Origin: CAYZJD01 sp964478455
GTDB taxonomy: Bacteria > Acidobacteriota > Terriglobia > Bryobacterales > Bryobacteraceae
Length of the DNA: 18,646 nt
Direction of reading: 5' to 3'
NCBI GenBank assembly: GCA_964478455.1
Contig: CAYZJD010000043.1
Span: forward strand, 1-18,646
Shown: positions 1 through 7,298 of the stretch, one piece after another
Numbering within the stretch: the stretch's first letter is position 1
Layout of the letters: each line of letters starts with the position of its first letter
Made by a program: the position numbers and the translations under genes
The notes under the pieces: generated by a model
What the model saw: the letters and a program-made list of their open reading frames with translations, nothing else
The model's database searches: none
Told to the model about the DNA's origin: nothing

Positions 1-113
1 ACGTGACGCCGTTCCTGCAAGCCGACAATCTGCTGAACAGCAGGTACGAAGAGGTGCTCGGTTACAGTTGCCTGTCGCGCTCATTGCGCGGCGGGCTCCG
101 GGTGGAATGGTGA
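1..113 (+). CDS. TonB-dependent outer-membrane receptor, C-terminal fragment (BtuB-like)
   Basis: This is the last 36 codons of a gene that begins before the window, read in the frame starting at base 3 and ending at TGA 111-113. The fragment contains ADNLLNSRYEEVLGY followed by a basic amphipathic strand ending in RVEW. The pattern 'NLL..+YEE..GY...R...(G)LR' with a terminal aromatic residue is typical of the last two beta strands of TonB-dependent barrels, especially the BtuB cobalamin receptors. The C-terminal aromatic (here Trp, more often Phe) is the usual BAM recognition residue. The stop overlaps the start of the binding-protein gene, so the two are probably co-transcribed and the receptor would hand its substrate to that transporter. 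Substrate assignment is inference from the neighbours. Confidence 0.75.
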   Translation, partial: VTPFLQADNLLNSRYEEVLGYSCLSRSLRGGLRVEW

Positions 114-955
114 AGCGGGCCGCGCTGTTTGTTCTCGCCGGCGCCGCCGCGTTCGCCGGCGAGCGCATCGTCTCCACCGCGCCGAGCATCACGGAGATGC
201 TGTATGCGCTCGGATTGGGGGATCGTGTCGTCGGCGTCACCACGTTTTGCCGCTATCCACAGGAAGCGGCGAAGAAGCCAAAGATCGGGACCTATCTCCA
301 GCCGAGCGTCGAGACGATCCTGGCGCTGAAGCCGGATCTCGTGCTGGCTGAGAAGAGCATGATCCGGCAGGCCGTCTCGCTGCCGAAGTTGCGGCTGAAC
401 GTGGTCGAGGTGGATGACGCAACGATCCCCGGCATTTACGAATCGATCCGCACGATCGGGAGACTCGGCGGGGTGTTCGGCCGCGCCGAGGCCCTGTGCG
501 CGTCCATCCGCTCCGGATTGGACCACGTGAGGCGCCAGACGGCCGGCAAGCCCCCGCGCAAGGTGCTGTTCGTTGTTGGCAGGACACCGGGCAAGATCGA
601 AGACCTTATCGCGGTGGGGAATGCCTCCTACCTGAACGAAGTTCTGACGATCGCGGGAGGCATGAATCTTTTCGGGGACGCGGTGGCGCCGTACGCGAAG
701 GTGTCGCTCGAGGAAGTGCTGGCGCGCGATCCCGAAGTGATCGTCGACATCGGCGAAATGGCGAACACCTTGGGCGTCACCGAGGAGCAGAAGCGAGCGG
801 TGGTGCGTCTGTGGGGCCGCTATCCGAGCCTGAGCGCGGTGAAGCGCGGCCGGGTGTTCGCGGTGGCATCGGACATTTATGTTGTGCCCGGGCCGCGGGT
901 GGTGGAGGCGGCGCGCGAATTAGCGCGGATGATTCACGCGCCCGAGGGCAGGTGA
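107..955 (+). CDS. btuF: Periplasmic ABC substrate-binding protein, BtuF/Peripla_BP_2 family
   Basis: The 282-residue product starts with a signal peptide (MVKRAALFVLAGAAAFA, cleavage likely after residue 17). It continues with the class III binding-protein opening 'ERIVSTAPSITEMLYALG', then 'YLQPSVETILALKPDLVLA', both hallmarks of BtuF/FhuD-type proteins. It would bind the ligand delivered by the upstream TonB receptor and pass it to the permease. ATG 107 was chosen; GTG 110 is equally possible because it forms a GTGA overlap with the receptor stop at 111-113. A longer reading from TTG 68 would put charged residues in front of the signal peptide and is less likely. The ATPase gene follows after 8 bases. 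Cobalamin is the favoured substrate because of the BtuB-like receptor end, but heme or a siderophore cannot be excluded. Confidence 0.85.
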   Translation: MVKRAALFVLAGAAAFAGERIVSTAPSITEMLYALGLGDRVVGVTTFCRYPQEAAKKPKIGTYLQPSVETILALKPDLVLAEKSMIRQAVSLPKLRLNVVEVDDATIPGIYESIRTIGRLGGVFGRAEALCASIRSGLDHVRRQTAGKPPRKVLFVVGRTPGKIEDLIAVGNASYLNEVLTIAGGMNLFGDAVAPYAKVSLEEVLARDPEVIVDIGEMANTLGVTEEQKRAVVRLWGRYPSLSAVKRGRVFAVASDIYVVPGPRVVEAARELARMIHAPEGR

Positions 956-963
956 CGGGCTGC

Positions 964-1719
964 ATGTTCACGCTGCGCGACGTCGGGATGCGGTACAACG
1001 GCTGCCAAGTGCTGCGCAGTGTCAGGCTCGATCTCGCCGGCGCGGGAATGGTCTCGGTGATCGGGCCGAACGGGGCCGGCAAGTCCACGCTGCTCGGGAT
1101 CATGGCGGGTCTGCGGCCGCACTACCAGGGGCGGTGCGCCTATAAGGAACGGGAAGTGTCGCGGTGGCCACGGCGGGCGTTCGCGCGCGAGGTCTCGTTC
1201 GTGCCGCAAAGCGTGCGCCTGGAGTTCCCCTTCACCGCCGATCAGGTGGTCATGATGGGGCGGACGCCGCATTGCGACGGGCTGTTTGAATCCCCGCGGG
1301 ACCGCGAGGAGGTGGAGCGGGCGATGGGCATTACCGATACGCTCGCCTTCCGGGGCCGCGATTTCCGGGCGCTGAGCGGAGGCGAGAAGCAGCGCGTGAT
1401 CCTGGCATCCGTTCTGGCGCAAGAGCCGCGGGTGATGCTGCTCGACGAGCCCACGACGTTTCTCGACCTGTCTCACCAGGTCTCGATCTACCGGCTGTTG
1501 CGCGATCTTTCGAGCAGCATCCTGGTGGTGGCCGCGACCCACGATCTGAACCTGGCGGCGGCGTATTCGGACCGGGTAGTGCTGCTCGACCGCGGCGAGG
1601 TGGCGGCGGACGCGCCGCCGTCGCAGGTGCTCACCGCCGAGAAAATCCGCGGAGTGTTCGGGGTCGAAGCGGAGATCCGGCAAGAGGCCGGCCGGCCGTG
1701 GATTCTTTATGGCGATTAG
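964..1719 (+). CDS. btuD: ABC transporter ATP-binding protein, BtuD/FecE family
   Basis: This 251-residue nucleotide-binding subunit powers the cobalamin/iron-complex type importer. It has a Walker A motif (GPNGAGKST, residues 34-42), Q-loop Gln82, signature LSGGE (137-141), Walker B VMLLDE (157-162) and H-loop His193 in 'ATHDLN'. The 'VPQ...TADQVVMMGR' segment is typical of the FecE/BtuD branch. The open frame extends upstream to 496, but ATG 964 gives the normal family N-terminus about 33 residues before Walker A, so the upstream part is a shadow of the binding-protein gene. The gene lies 8 bases after the binding-protein stop and overlaps the permease gene by 11 bases, which is consistent with one operon. 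Confidence 0.92.
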   Translation: MFTLRDVGMRYNGCQVLRSVRLDLAGAGMVSVIGPNGAGKSTLLGIMAGLRPHYQGRCAYKEREVSRWPRRAFAREVSFVPQSVRLEFPFTADQVVMMGRTPHCDGLFESPRDREEVERAMGITDTLAFRGRDFRALSGGEKQRVILASVLAQEPRVMLLDEPTTFLDLSHQVSIYRLLRDLSSSILVVAATHDLNLAAAYSDRVVLLDRGEVAADAPPSQVLTAEKIRGVFGVEAEIRQEAGRPWILYGD

Positions 1720-2716
1720 CGAAGTCAGCCCGCGGCGATTCTGGGTGGCCGTGCTGGCCGCTGCGGCGGTGGCGGTGGCTGCGCTGGTGATGTTGCCGCT
1801 GGTAGGCCCGGCGCGCATCGACTATGGGCGGGCGCTGGCCGGGCTCTCGCCGGATGCCGAGATTCTGTTCTATGCGCGGCTCCCGCGGGTGCTGCTGGCG
1901 CTGCTGGCGGGCGGAGCGCTGGCCGTGGCCGGGACGCTTTTCCAGGCGCTGCTCCGCGATGCGCTGGCGACGCCGTACACGCTGGGCGTTTCGAGCGGCG
2001 CCTCGCTCGGAGCGGTGCTCGCGATCTGCCTGGGATTGCGCGAGGTGGCCGGATTCTCGGGCGTGTGGGTAGCGGCGTTCGCCGGCGCATCGGCGACGCT
2101 GCTGCTGGTGCTGGGAATCGCCAGCGAGGGGCGGCGGATGTCGTCCTTCACGCTGCTGCTGGCGGGCGTGACCATCAACAGCATCTGCCTGGCGTGCATC
2201 CTGTTCCTGCAATACATCGCCAACTTCGGCCAGTCGTTCGCCATCGTGCGGTGGCTGCTCGGTGGAATCGATGCGGTCGAGTACTCGACCCTCGCCTGGC
2301 TGGCGGCGGGAGTTCTGCCGCTCGTCGCTTATCTGTTCCGGAGAGCGCGTGAGTGGAACCTGATGACCGTTGGGGAAGAATGGGCGGCGGCGCGGGGCGT
2401 TTCCTCGTCGCGGCTGATGCTGGCCGGATATCTGGCGGGCTCGTTCGTTACCGGCTCGGTGACGGCGCTGACGGGCCCCATCGGCTTCATCGGGCTGATC
2501 GTTCCGCATGCCCTGCGGTTCCGGCTCGGCGCGGACCATCGCGTGCTGATTCCATGCTCATTCTTCACCGGCGCGGTCTTCCTTGCGCTGTGCGACACGG
2601 TGGCGCGAACGGTCCTGGCGCCCGCGGAAGTGCCGGTGGGCGTAATCACGGCGATGCTCGGCGGGCCGTTCTTCATCTGGCTGCTGCGGAGCCGGCGGCG
2701 CAGCCTGTGGCTGTGA
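1709..2716 (+). CDS. btuC: ABC transporter permease, FecCD/BtuC family
   Basis: This 335-residue polytopic inner-membrane protein has about ten hydrophobic segments. It carries the family signatures 'ARLPRVLLALLAGGALAVAG', 'ATPYTLGVSSGASLGA' and, near the C-terminus, 'TGPIGFIGLIVPHALR'. The last contains the G-x-I-x-F-x-G-L-x-x-P-H motif that contacts the ATPase. It would form the dimeric channel for import of the ligand bound by the upstream periplasmic protein. ATG 1709 lies inside the end of the ATPase gene, an 11-base overlap that suggests translational coupling. It is the last gene of the operon, followed by a possible hairpin at 2721-2753. Confidence 0.9.
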   Translation: MAISEVSPRRFWVAVLAAAAVAVAALVMLPLVGPARIDYGRALAGLSPDAEILFYARLPRVLLALLAGGALAVAGTLFQALLRDALATPYTLGVSSGASLGAVLAICLGLREVAGFSGVWVAAFAGASATLLLVLGIASEGRRMSSFTLLLAGVTINSICLACILFLQYIANFGQSFAIVRWLLGGIDAVEYSTLAWLAAGVLPLVAYLFRRAREWNLMTVGEEWAAARGVSSSRLMLAGYLAGSFVTGSVTALTGPIGFIGLIVPHALRFRLGADHRVLIPCSFFTGAVFLALCDTVARTVLAPAEVPVGVITAMLGGPFFIWLLRSRRRSLWL

Positions 2717-2720
2717 AGGA

Positions 2721-2753
2721 AATCGGTGAAAGCGTAGCCTGTCACCGGTTTTC
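2721..2753 (+). terminator. Possible intrinsic terminator after the Btu-like operon
   Basis: AATCGGTGA (2721-2729) can pair with TCACCGGTT (2742-2750), a 9-bp stem with one G-U wobble and a 12-base loop. It is followed by a short U-rich stretch (TTC). It lies 4 bases after the permease stop and before the next transcription unit. The U-tract is short, so termination is plausible but not certain. Confidence 0.4.
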
Positions 2754-2764
2754 TACAATGGAAG
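2754..2764 (+). promoter_or_regulatory. -10-like TACAAT and ribosome binding site GGAAG before the MacB/FtsX permease
   Basis: GGAAG at 2760-2764 is 7 bases before TTG 2772 and decides that non-ATG start. TACAAT at 2754-2759 looks like a -10 box. If it is used, transcription would begin near 2766, after the ribosome binding site and only about six bases before the TTG. The two signals therefore cannot both be used in the ordinary way. I see no convincing -35 box. Confidence 0.35.
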
Positions 2765-2771
2765 TCTTCCC

Positions 2772-3866
2772 TTGATTAACAAGCTGGTAGTGGAAAATTT
2801 GAAGCACCGGCCGGTGCGGACTGCGCTTGGAGTGCTGGCGATCGGCCTGGAAGTCACGATGATGCTGACGCTGGTCGGGCTGAGCGAGGGGATGCTGGAG
2901 GATTCGGTGCGGCGGGCGCGCGGGGTCGGCGCCGACATTCTGATCCGGCCTCCGGGGAGCTCGCTGATCAGTTTCAGCAGCGCCTCGATGCCCGAGAAAC
3001 TGGCGACGTTCTTTGTCGAGCAGCCGCACGTAGCGGCGGCCGCGGGAACGGTGGTGCAGCCGATCGGAGGCGTCAGCACCGTCACGGGGATCGACCTGGA
3101 CGAATTCAACCGTATCAGCGGCGGCTTCCGGTATCTAGCGGGCGGACCGTTCCGCAACGCGGGTGACGTGATCGTCGACGAGTACTATGCGCGGCAGAAC
3201 GACCTCCATGTGGGCTCGACCGTCAAGCTTCTGAACCGGGACTGGAGGGTGTCCGGCATCGTGGAGCCCGGCAAGCTGGCGCGGATCGTAATCCCGCGAC
3301 GCACGCTGCAGGAGATGATCGGGGCGAGCGGCAAGCTGAGCCAGGTCTTTCTCAAGCTGGACGATCCGGCGAGGACGCCGCAGGTGATCAAGGCGCTCAA
3401 AGAGAAGCTCCCCGAATACCCGATGTATTCGATGGAAGAACTGACCTCGATGTACTCAGTGAACAACGTGCCGGGCCTCAGAGCGTTCATCGGAGTGATC
3501 ATCGGGCTGTCGATTGTGGTGGGTTTTCTGGTGGTTTTCCTGTCGATGTATACGGCGGTGGTCGAGCGCACGCGGGAGATCGGCATTCTGAAGGCACTGG
3601 GCGCTTCGCCGAAGTACATCCTAAGTGTAATCGTGCGGGAGACGGCGCTGCTGGCGCTGGCGGGCACGATCGCCGGCATCGCGCTCACGTATGGCTCGCG
3701 ATGGGTGGTGACGACCTTCGTGCCCGCCGCGCTGACGCAAAAAATCGTGCCGGGATGGTGGCCGATCGCGGGGGCAATCGCCATCGGCGGCGCGATGCTG
3801 GGCGCAATGTATCCCGCCTTGCGGGCCGCGCGGCAGGATGCGATCGAGGCGCTCGCCTATGAGTGA
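2772..3866 (+). CDS. ABC transporter permease, MacB/FtsX (LolC/E-like) family
   Basis: The 364-residue protein has MacB-type topology. One N-terminal membrane helix lies at about residues 17-40. A periplasmic MacB_PCD-like domain follows, from about 45 to 230. A C-terminal FtsX domain carries three helices beginning near residue 236. The cytoplasmic loop 'VERTREIGILKALGAS' and the ending 'YPALRAARQDAIEALAYE' are family signatures. The start is TTG 2772, supported by GGAAG 7 bases upstream. Its stop overlaps the start of the ATPase gene by 8 bases (ATGAGTGA), so the two form one exporter. Such pairs move lipoproteins, lipids, peptides or drugs out of the inner membrane. No membrane-fusion protein gene lies beside it, so the substrate cannot be named. 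Confidence 0.85.
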   Translation: MINKLVVENLKHRPVRTALGVLAIGLEVTMMLTLVGLSEGMLEDSVRRARGVGADILIRPPGSSLISFSSASMPEKLATFFVEQPHVAAAAGTVVQPIGGVSTVTGIDLDEFNRISGGFRYLAGGPFRNAGDVIVDEYYARQNDLHVGSTVKLLNRDWRVSGIVEPGKLARIVIPRRTLQEMIGASGKLSQVFLKLDDPARTPQVIKALKEKLPEYPMYSMEELTSMYSVNNVPGLRAFIGVIIGLSIVVGFLVVFLSMYTAVVERTREIGILKALGASPKYILSVIVRETALLALAGTIAGIALTYGSRWVVTTFVPAALTQKIVPGWWPIAGAIAIGGAMLGAMYPALRAARQDAIEALAYE

Positions 3867-4533
3867 GCCGGTGATCGAAACACGCGACCTGCGCAAGGTC
3901 TACCACACGGGCGATGTGGACGTGCCAGCGCTGCGAGGAGTGGACCTCGAGGTGGACCGCGGAGAGTTCGTCAGCATCGTCGGCCCGTCGGGCTCGGGAA
4001 AATCGACGTTGTTCTACATTCTTGGGGCGCTGACGCCGCCGACCTCAGGGCTGGTGCGCGTCCATGGCAAAGACCTGACGAAGCTGTCGGATGCCGAGCG
4101 GACGGCGCTTCGCAAGTCGGAAGTGGGATTTGTCTTCCAGAAATACAACCTGCTGCCGACGCTGACAGCCGAGGACAACATCGCTATCGCCTGTCACATC
4201 GCGGGCAAGAACGGGCTGAAAGACGCCCGGTTCCGGGAAGTGCTGGAGCTGCTGGGCATCACTCACCGGCTGCACCACAAACCACGGGCGCTCTCCGGCG
4301 GCGAGCAGCAGCGGGTGGCGATTGCGCGGGCCATTGTGAACCACCCGTCCATCCTGCTCGCCGACGAGCCGACGGGGAACCTCGACACGGAGAACTCGAA
4401 GGTCGTCCTCGGCCTGCTGCGGGAGTTGAACGAACGCCTCGGCCAGACCGTTCTGATGATTACCCACAATCCGGAGGCGGCCGCCTACGGCCACCGCACC
4501 GTGCATATGCTGGACGGGCGGATTGTGGAGTAG
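3859..4533 (+). CDS. ABC transporter ATP-binding protein, LolD/MacB family
   Basis: This 224-residue ATPase carries Walker A (GPSGSGKST, 42-50), Q-loop Gln94, signature LSGGEQ (145-150), Walker B ILLADE (165-170) followed by PTGNLD, and H-loop His203. 'DVPALRGVDL' near the N-terminus and 'PTGNLDT' are typical of the LolD/MacB branch. ATG 3859 overlaps the permease stop by 8 bases; an upstream in-frame ATG at 3838 would only add residues encoded inside the permease gene. It ends 20 bases before the convergent vapC gene, with no obvious terminator between. It is the energy-providing partner of the permease encoded at 2772-3866. Confidence 0.92.
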   Translation: MSEPVIETRDLRKVYHTGDVDVPALRGVDLEVDRGEFVSIVGPSGSGKSTLFYILGALTPPTSGLVRVHGKDLTKLSDAERTALRKSEVGFVFQKYNLLPTLTAEDNIAIACHIAGKNGLKDARFREVLELLGITHRLHHKPRALSGGEQQRVAIARAIVNHPSILLADEPTGNLDTENSKVVLGLLRELNERLGQTVLMITHNPEAAAYGHRTVHMLDGRIVE

Positions 4534-4553
4534 GGCGGCGCACGAGGCCAGCG

Positions 4554-4988
4554 TCACGTCCGCGCCAGCGGATTCTCCCAGCGCAGCCCCGGGAACCGGG
4601 CGAAATCCCCGTCTGCCGAACAGAGAACGAGGCCGTGTTCGATGGCAAGCGCCGCGAGGTGGGTGTCAGGGATAAGGTTGGCCACCCCAGAAACCTGCGC
4701 CAGCAGAGCCCCCAGAATCTTACGATGGTCAGCGGTGGGCTGCGGAATCCACACCGGCTCGCAGTCGAGCCATTCCTCCACCTGTCCCCAGGCCGTAGCC
4801 AAGGTATCGGGGCGCTCGAAGATTCGCGGATTAGTCACCAGTCGGACAAAGGTGAGCAGGCTGGGCCACGGCAGGCCCATTGCAGCGGTTCCGCTCAGCT
4901 TCTCTTCCAACCAGGTGCGAGCGGACACATGGTGCGGGGTTGTCTTCGCGTGCGCGTAGACGAGCAAGTTGGCGTCGACCAGGATCAA
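4554..4988 (-). CDS. vapC: VapC-family PIN-domain ribonuclease toxin
   Basis: The 144-residue PIN domain begins ILVDANLLVYAH with the first acidic residue at Asp5. It continues with 'GLPWPSLLTFVRLVTNPRIF', 'DTHLAALAIEHG' (Asp108) and 'SADGDFARFPGLRWENPL' (Asp126, Asp128). This is the subfamily with 'LPW...F.R..TNP', in which the usual central Glu is not evident. Such enzymes cleave RNA when freed from VapB. The start TTG (4988-4986) forms a TTGA overlap with the antitoxin stop, which fits translational coupling. The longer upstream frame is shadow of vapB. The gene converges on the ABC exporter operon. Confidence 0.88.
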   Translation of the reverse strand: MILVDANLLVYAHAKTTPHHVSARTWLEEKLSGTAAMGLPWPSLLTFVRLVTNPRIFERPDTLATAWGQVEEWLDCEPVWIPQPTADHRKILGALLAQVSGVANLIPDTHLAALAIEHGLVLCSADGDFARFPGLRWENPLART

Positions 4989-5233
4989 CGGAAGTCCTCG
5001 CCTTCCGCGATCGCGAGCGCTTCGGCCACGTTGTCCACGTTGCCAATCAGGCAGCGGCCCAGCGAAACAGGTTTGATCCTGTATGGCCTCCGCCGCTTGG
5101 GAGGGGCGGACATCTGCTTCAGACCCTGACGGAGTGCTTGGTTGACAATCTCCTTGAGGCCCGCCTTGTTCGCCTCGCGCACGCGGGCGAGCAGGGCAGC
5201 AACGTCGTCGTCCAGGCTGAGTGTGGTTCGCAC
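4985..5233 (-). CDS. vapB: VapB-family ribbon-helix-helix antitoxin
   Basis: The 82-residue protein opens RTTLSLDDDVAALL, a ribbon-helix-helix DNA-binding segment (residues about 2-40), followed by a basic linker. The C-terminal tail 'VDNVAEALAIAEGEDFR' is the part that wraps and inhibits the PIN toxin in this family. GTG 5233 is preferred because it gives the usual 'MRTTL' beginning and sits at the predicted transcription start. ATG 5251 would add six residues (MLCFDV) but overlaps the likely -10 region. The stop overlaps the vapC start. The protein is expected to repress its own promoter, consistent with the half-sites described at 5234-5271. Confidence 0.85.
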   Translation of the reverse strand: MRTTLSLDDDVAALLARVREANKAGLKEIVNQALRQGLKQMSAPPKRRRPYRIKPVSLGRCLIGNVDNVAEALAIAEGEDFR

Positions 5234-5271
5234 GACATCGAAGCATAGCATGGGCGATGTCTTGATGTCAA
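5234..5271 (-). promoter_or_regulatory. vapBC promoter with candidate operator half-sites
   Basis: On the minus strand a perfect -35 TTGACA (5271-5266) is followed by an 18-base spacer and TATGCT (5247-5242). Transcription would start close to GTG 5233. GACATCG at 5234-5240 and CGATGTC at 5255-5261 form a perfect 7-bp inverted repeat around the -10 box. A third half-site, GATGTC at 5264-5269, overlaps the -35 box. This is the kind of arrangement a ribbon-helix-helix antitoxin uses for autorepression. The -35 also contains the TGA stop of the upstream gene. Confidence 0.6.
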
Positions 5272-6689
5272 AACACCCCGCTCAATCCGGGCTTGTCCAG
5301 AATGCCGGTCTGCATCGTCCCGTCCTTGATGCGGAAGATTCCGGGGAACTTCTTCTCCCACCCCTTGTTGGCGGCGGGGACGTATTGGCGCGAGTTGGCC
5401 TCGATGGCGGCGACTCCGGGAATGTGCGCGGCGAGGCCCGCCGAGTGGATCAGCGAGGCGCCGGGGCACGTCAGGTCCTGCACGCAAAGGAACATCTTGT
5501 ACTTCTGCGCGGCGGCGGCCATCAGCACGGCCTGGGTCTGCCCTTTGCACGCCTTGAGCGCCGCTCCGGTGTACCCCATCTCGCGGGCGAGCAGCAGGCT
5601 CTCGAGATCGGTGAGTGACTCGTCGATCACGACCGGGCGCAATTTCGCCGCCTCGTGCATGACGTTGTTTCTGTTTGCCTTCAGATCGCGCGCCGTAGGC
5701 TGCTCGACGTATTGAATGCGCTCGAATCCCGCGGGCGCCTGCTCTTTCACTTTGCGGAGAAACTCAAGGAGGTACTCCACGTTGGGGCAGCGCTCGTTGA
5801 AATCGCACGAATAGAACCACTGGGCGACCCCGCGCTCGCGCTGGGTTTCGGCGGCGACGCGGTCCACGCGAACCACGCGCTCGACGTCCCAGGCCAGGTC
5901 GTCACCGTTCAGCTTGATCTTGATGTGCGTGAGTCCGTTGTAGCGGATCCATTCGGGCAAGGTCTCCGGCAAGCCGTCATTGATGCGGGACTTAATGTCG
6001 GCCTCGACGATGGGATCCACGGCGCCCACGAGGTGGTACAGCGGCATGCGCGGCTTGGCACGTTTGAGCACGTACCGATCGAGATACTCGCCGCGGAACT
6101 CCGGCGTCAAGTAATGCGCGAGGTCGTGGCGCATCAGATCCGCGCCGTACGTGCGATAGCAATTGCGTCCGTGCAACTTGCCGAAGGCATCGTGGATGGC
6201 CGCATCAAACGGGCTGGCGACGACGAGCGTGCAGAGCTTGGGGACCGGCTCGGCGAGCTTCAGTTCTTCGGAGACGGCGCTCGCCTGCTTGAGATACTCC
6301 GGCTCGAGCGCCACGTTGATGTCGATCGGGTGGCCGCTCTCCTTCCAGCCCCCCGTGATCTTCTCGATGCGCCCGGCCAGGGCCTTCATCGCGCCGAGGG
6401 TGGTCTCGTACGGCATCTTGCGCGAGGGAAACGCCCAGGTGTTGCTGAGCGGCATGGAACCGAAGCCGCGCGCGACGCGGCCGCCGGCCGACTCCACCGC
6501 GCAGTCCACGTTGAGGATGGTGACGCGATCCACCACCAGGCCGCCGAACTTCATCGGCGCGCGGTAGGTGTAGTCCTCGTAACTGTGCCGCACCTCCTTG
6601 ATCCGGATGCCGGCGGGTCTTGAGGCTGCGCGGGGCGCGGGGGCCGCCGCGGCCCACAGGAAGTCGCGGCGCGAAATCCGTAGCACCAT
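5268..6689 (-). CDS. Tat-exported enolase-superfamily (mandelate racemase/muconate lactonizing-like) protein
   Basis: The 473-residue protein starts with a twin-arginine signal (ISRRDFLWAAAAPAPRAA), so it should be folded in the cytoplasm and exported by Tat. The C-terminal barrel keeps the enolase-superfamily catalytic pattern: K-x-K at 257-259 (HIKIKLNG), metal ligands Asp296 (CDFNE), Glu329 (YVEQP) and Asp356 (VIDES), and Lys379/Lys382 (LKACKGQ). These proteins abstract a proton alpha to a carboxylate, giving racemases, epimerases, dehydratases or cycloisomerases. I cannot name the substrate. The ATG has no good ribosome binding site but lies exactly 7 bases after TAGAAT, which suggests a leaderless transcript. 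It sits between the VTT gene and vapBC on the same strand. Confidence 0.85.
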   Translation of the reverse strand: MVLRISRRDFLWAAAAPAPRAASRPAGIRIKEVRHSYEDYTYRAPMKFGGLVVDRVTILNVDCAVESAGGRVARGFGSMPLSNTWAFPSRKMPYETTLGAMKALAGRIEKITGGWKESGHPIDINVALEPEYLKQASAVSEELKLAEPVPKLCTLVVASPFDAAIHDAFGKLHGRNCYRTYGADLMRHDLAHYLTPEFRGEYLDRYVLKRAKPRMPLYHLVGAVDPIVEADIKSRINDGLPETLPEWIRYNGLTHIKIKLNGDDLAWDVERVVRVDRVAAETQRERGVAQWFYSCDFNERCPNVEYLLEFLRKVKEQAPAGFERIQYVEQPTARDLKANRNNVMHEAAKLRPVVIDESLTDLESLLLAREMGYTGAALKACKGQTQAVLMAAAAQKYKMFLCVQDLTCPGASLIHSAGLAAHIPGVAAIEANSRQYVPAANKGWEKKFPGIFRIKDGTMQTGILDKPGLSGVF

Positions 6690-6702
6690 GCCCGCGATTC
6701 TA
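6690..6702 (-). promoter_or_regulatory. -10-like TAGAAT 7 bases before the enolase-family ATG
   Basis: TAGAAT reads on the minus strand at 6702-6697 and is followed by seven bases and ATG 6689. That geometry would put the transcription start at or next to the A of the ATG, i.e. a leaderless mRNA. Its TAG is the stop codon of the preceding VTT gene. No recognisable -35 is present, so the call rests on the hexamer and spacing. Confidence 0.4.
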
Positions 6703-7296
6703 TCCCATGCGGGCAGCGGATCTGTGCAGCCGGCCGGCGAGCTTCAGCAGCAGAAACAGAAGAACGGTCAAGGAGAGAGCTGCCAGCGCGAGTCCGCGCG
6801 TGTGGCCGCGCAGCCAGGCCATCGAGTGCTCACCGAGCTGCGCACCAAGGTAGGCAAGGCCGAAGTAACGCGGGATCCGGGCCGCGAGGATCACCAGCAG
6901 GAACGGCAAGGTGCCAACCCCGAGCGCACCGGCTGAGAGGATGAAGACCTTGGTTGGCAGCGGTACGGGCAGCAGCGCGGGGATGAAGACCGTAACCAGG
7001 CCATACCGCCGGAACCATTCGCGAAACTTGCGAGTGCGTCCCGACTGCGTGCGCTTGTCGAGATAGAGCTGGCCGCCCTTGCGGGCGAGATGGAAGAGGA
7101 CGAGGCACCCCACCGTGGAACCGGCCGCAGCCAGCGCCGCGCCGAGGTACGCAGCCGCCGGATTCGCCGCGGCAAGAGCCACAACCAGCGCGTCCACGGT
7201 CGCCGGCAGGGGAACGCCGGCGGAGTCAAGAAGGGCGAGCAGGAGCACCCCAGCCGGGCCCCACGAGATCAAGGTCTGAGCGAGCGCGCGCAGCAA
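6700..7296 (-). CDS. DedA/VTT-domain membrane protein
   Basis: This 198-residue integral membrane protein has the VTT (SNARE-associated, DedA) pattern. It has an early 'PAGVLLLALLDSAGVPLPATVDALVVAL' reentrant-like segment (about residues 14-41) and a helix at 48-70. The cytoplasmic stretch 'KFREWFRRYG' is followed by 'FIPALLPVPLPTKVFILSAGALG' (105-126), the conserved 'AARIPRYFGLAYLG' (138-151) and a final helix (169-187). DedA proteins are linked to lipid-carrier and phospholipid flipping and to membrane homeostasis. The start is uncertain: AGGAGG at 7304-7299 is two bases before TTG 7296 and five before CTG 7293, while the frame stays open upstream to TTG 7389 inside the anti-sigma gene. It follows the anti-sigma gene by about 32 bases on the same strand. 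Confidence 0.8.
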   Translation of the reverse strand: MLRALAQTLISWGPAGVLLLALLDSAGVPLPATVDALVVALAAANPAAAYLGAALAAAGSTVGCLVLFHLARKGGQLYLDKRTQSGRTRKFREWFRRYGLVTVFIPALLPVPLPTKVFILSAGALGVGTLPFLLVILAARIPRYFGLAYLGAQLGEHSMAWLRGHTRGLALAALSLTVLLFLLLKLAGRLHRSAARMG

Positions 7297-7298
7297 TG

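Noticed and set aside
496..963. Upstream extension of the BtuD-like ATPase frame
   Set aside because: The translation is Arg/Gly-rich shadow of the binding-protein gene; ATG 964 gives a normal ABC ATPase N-terminus.
1631..2539. 302-codon open frame antisense to the permease gene
   Set aside because: Low-complexity Arg/Gln/His-rich translation, typical of a shadow frame opposite a hydrophobic membrane protein.
5655..6623. 322-codon open frame opposite the enolase-family gene
   Set aside because: It lies wholly antisense to a gene with clear catalytic motifs and shows no recognisable family pattern.
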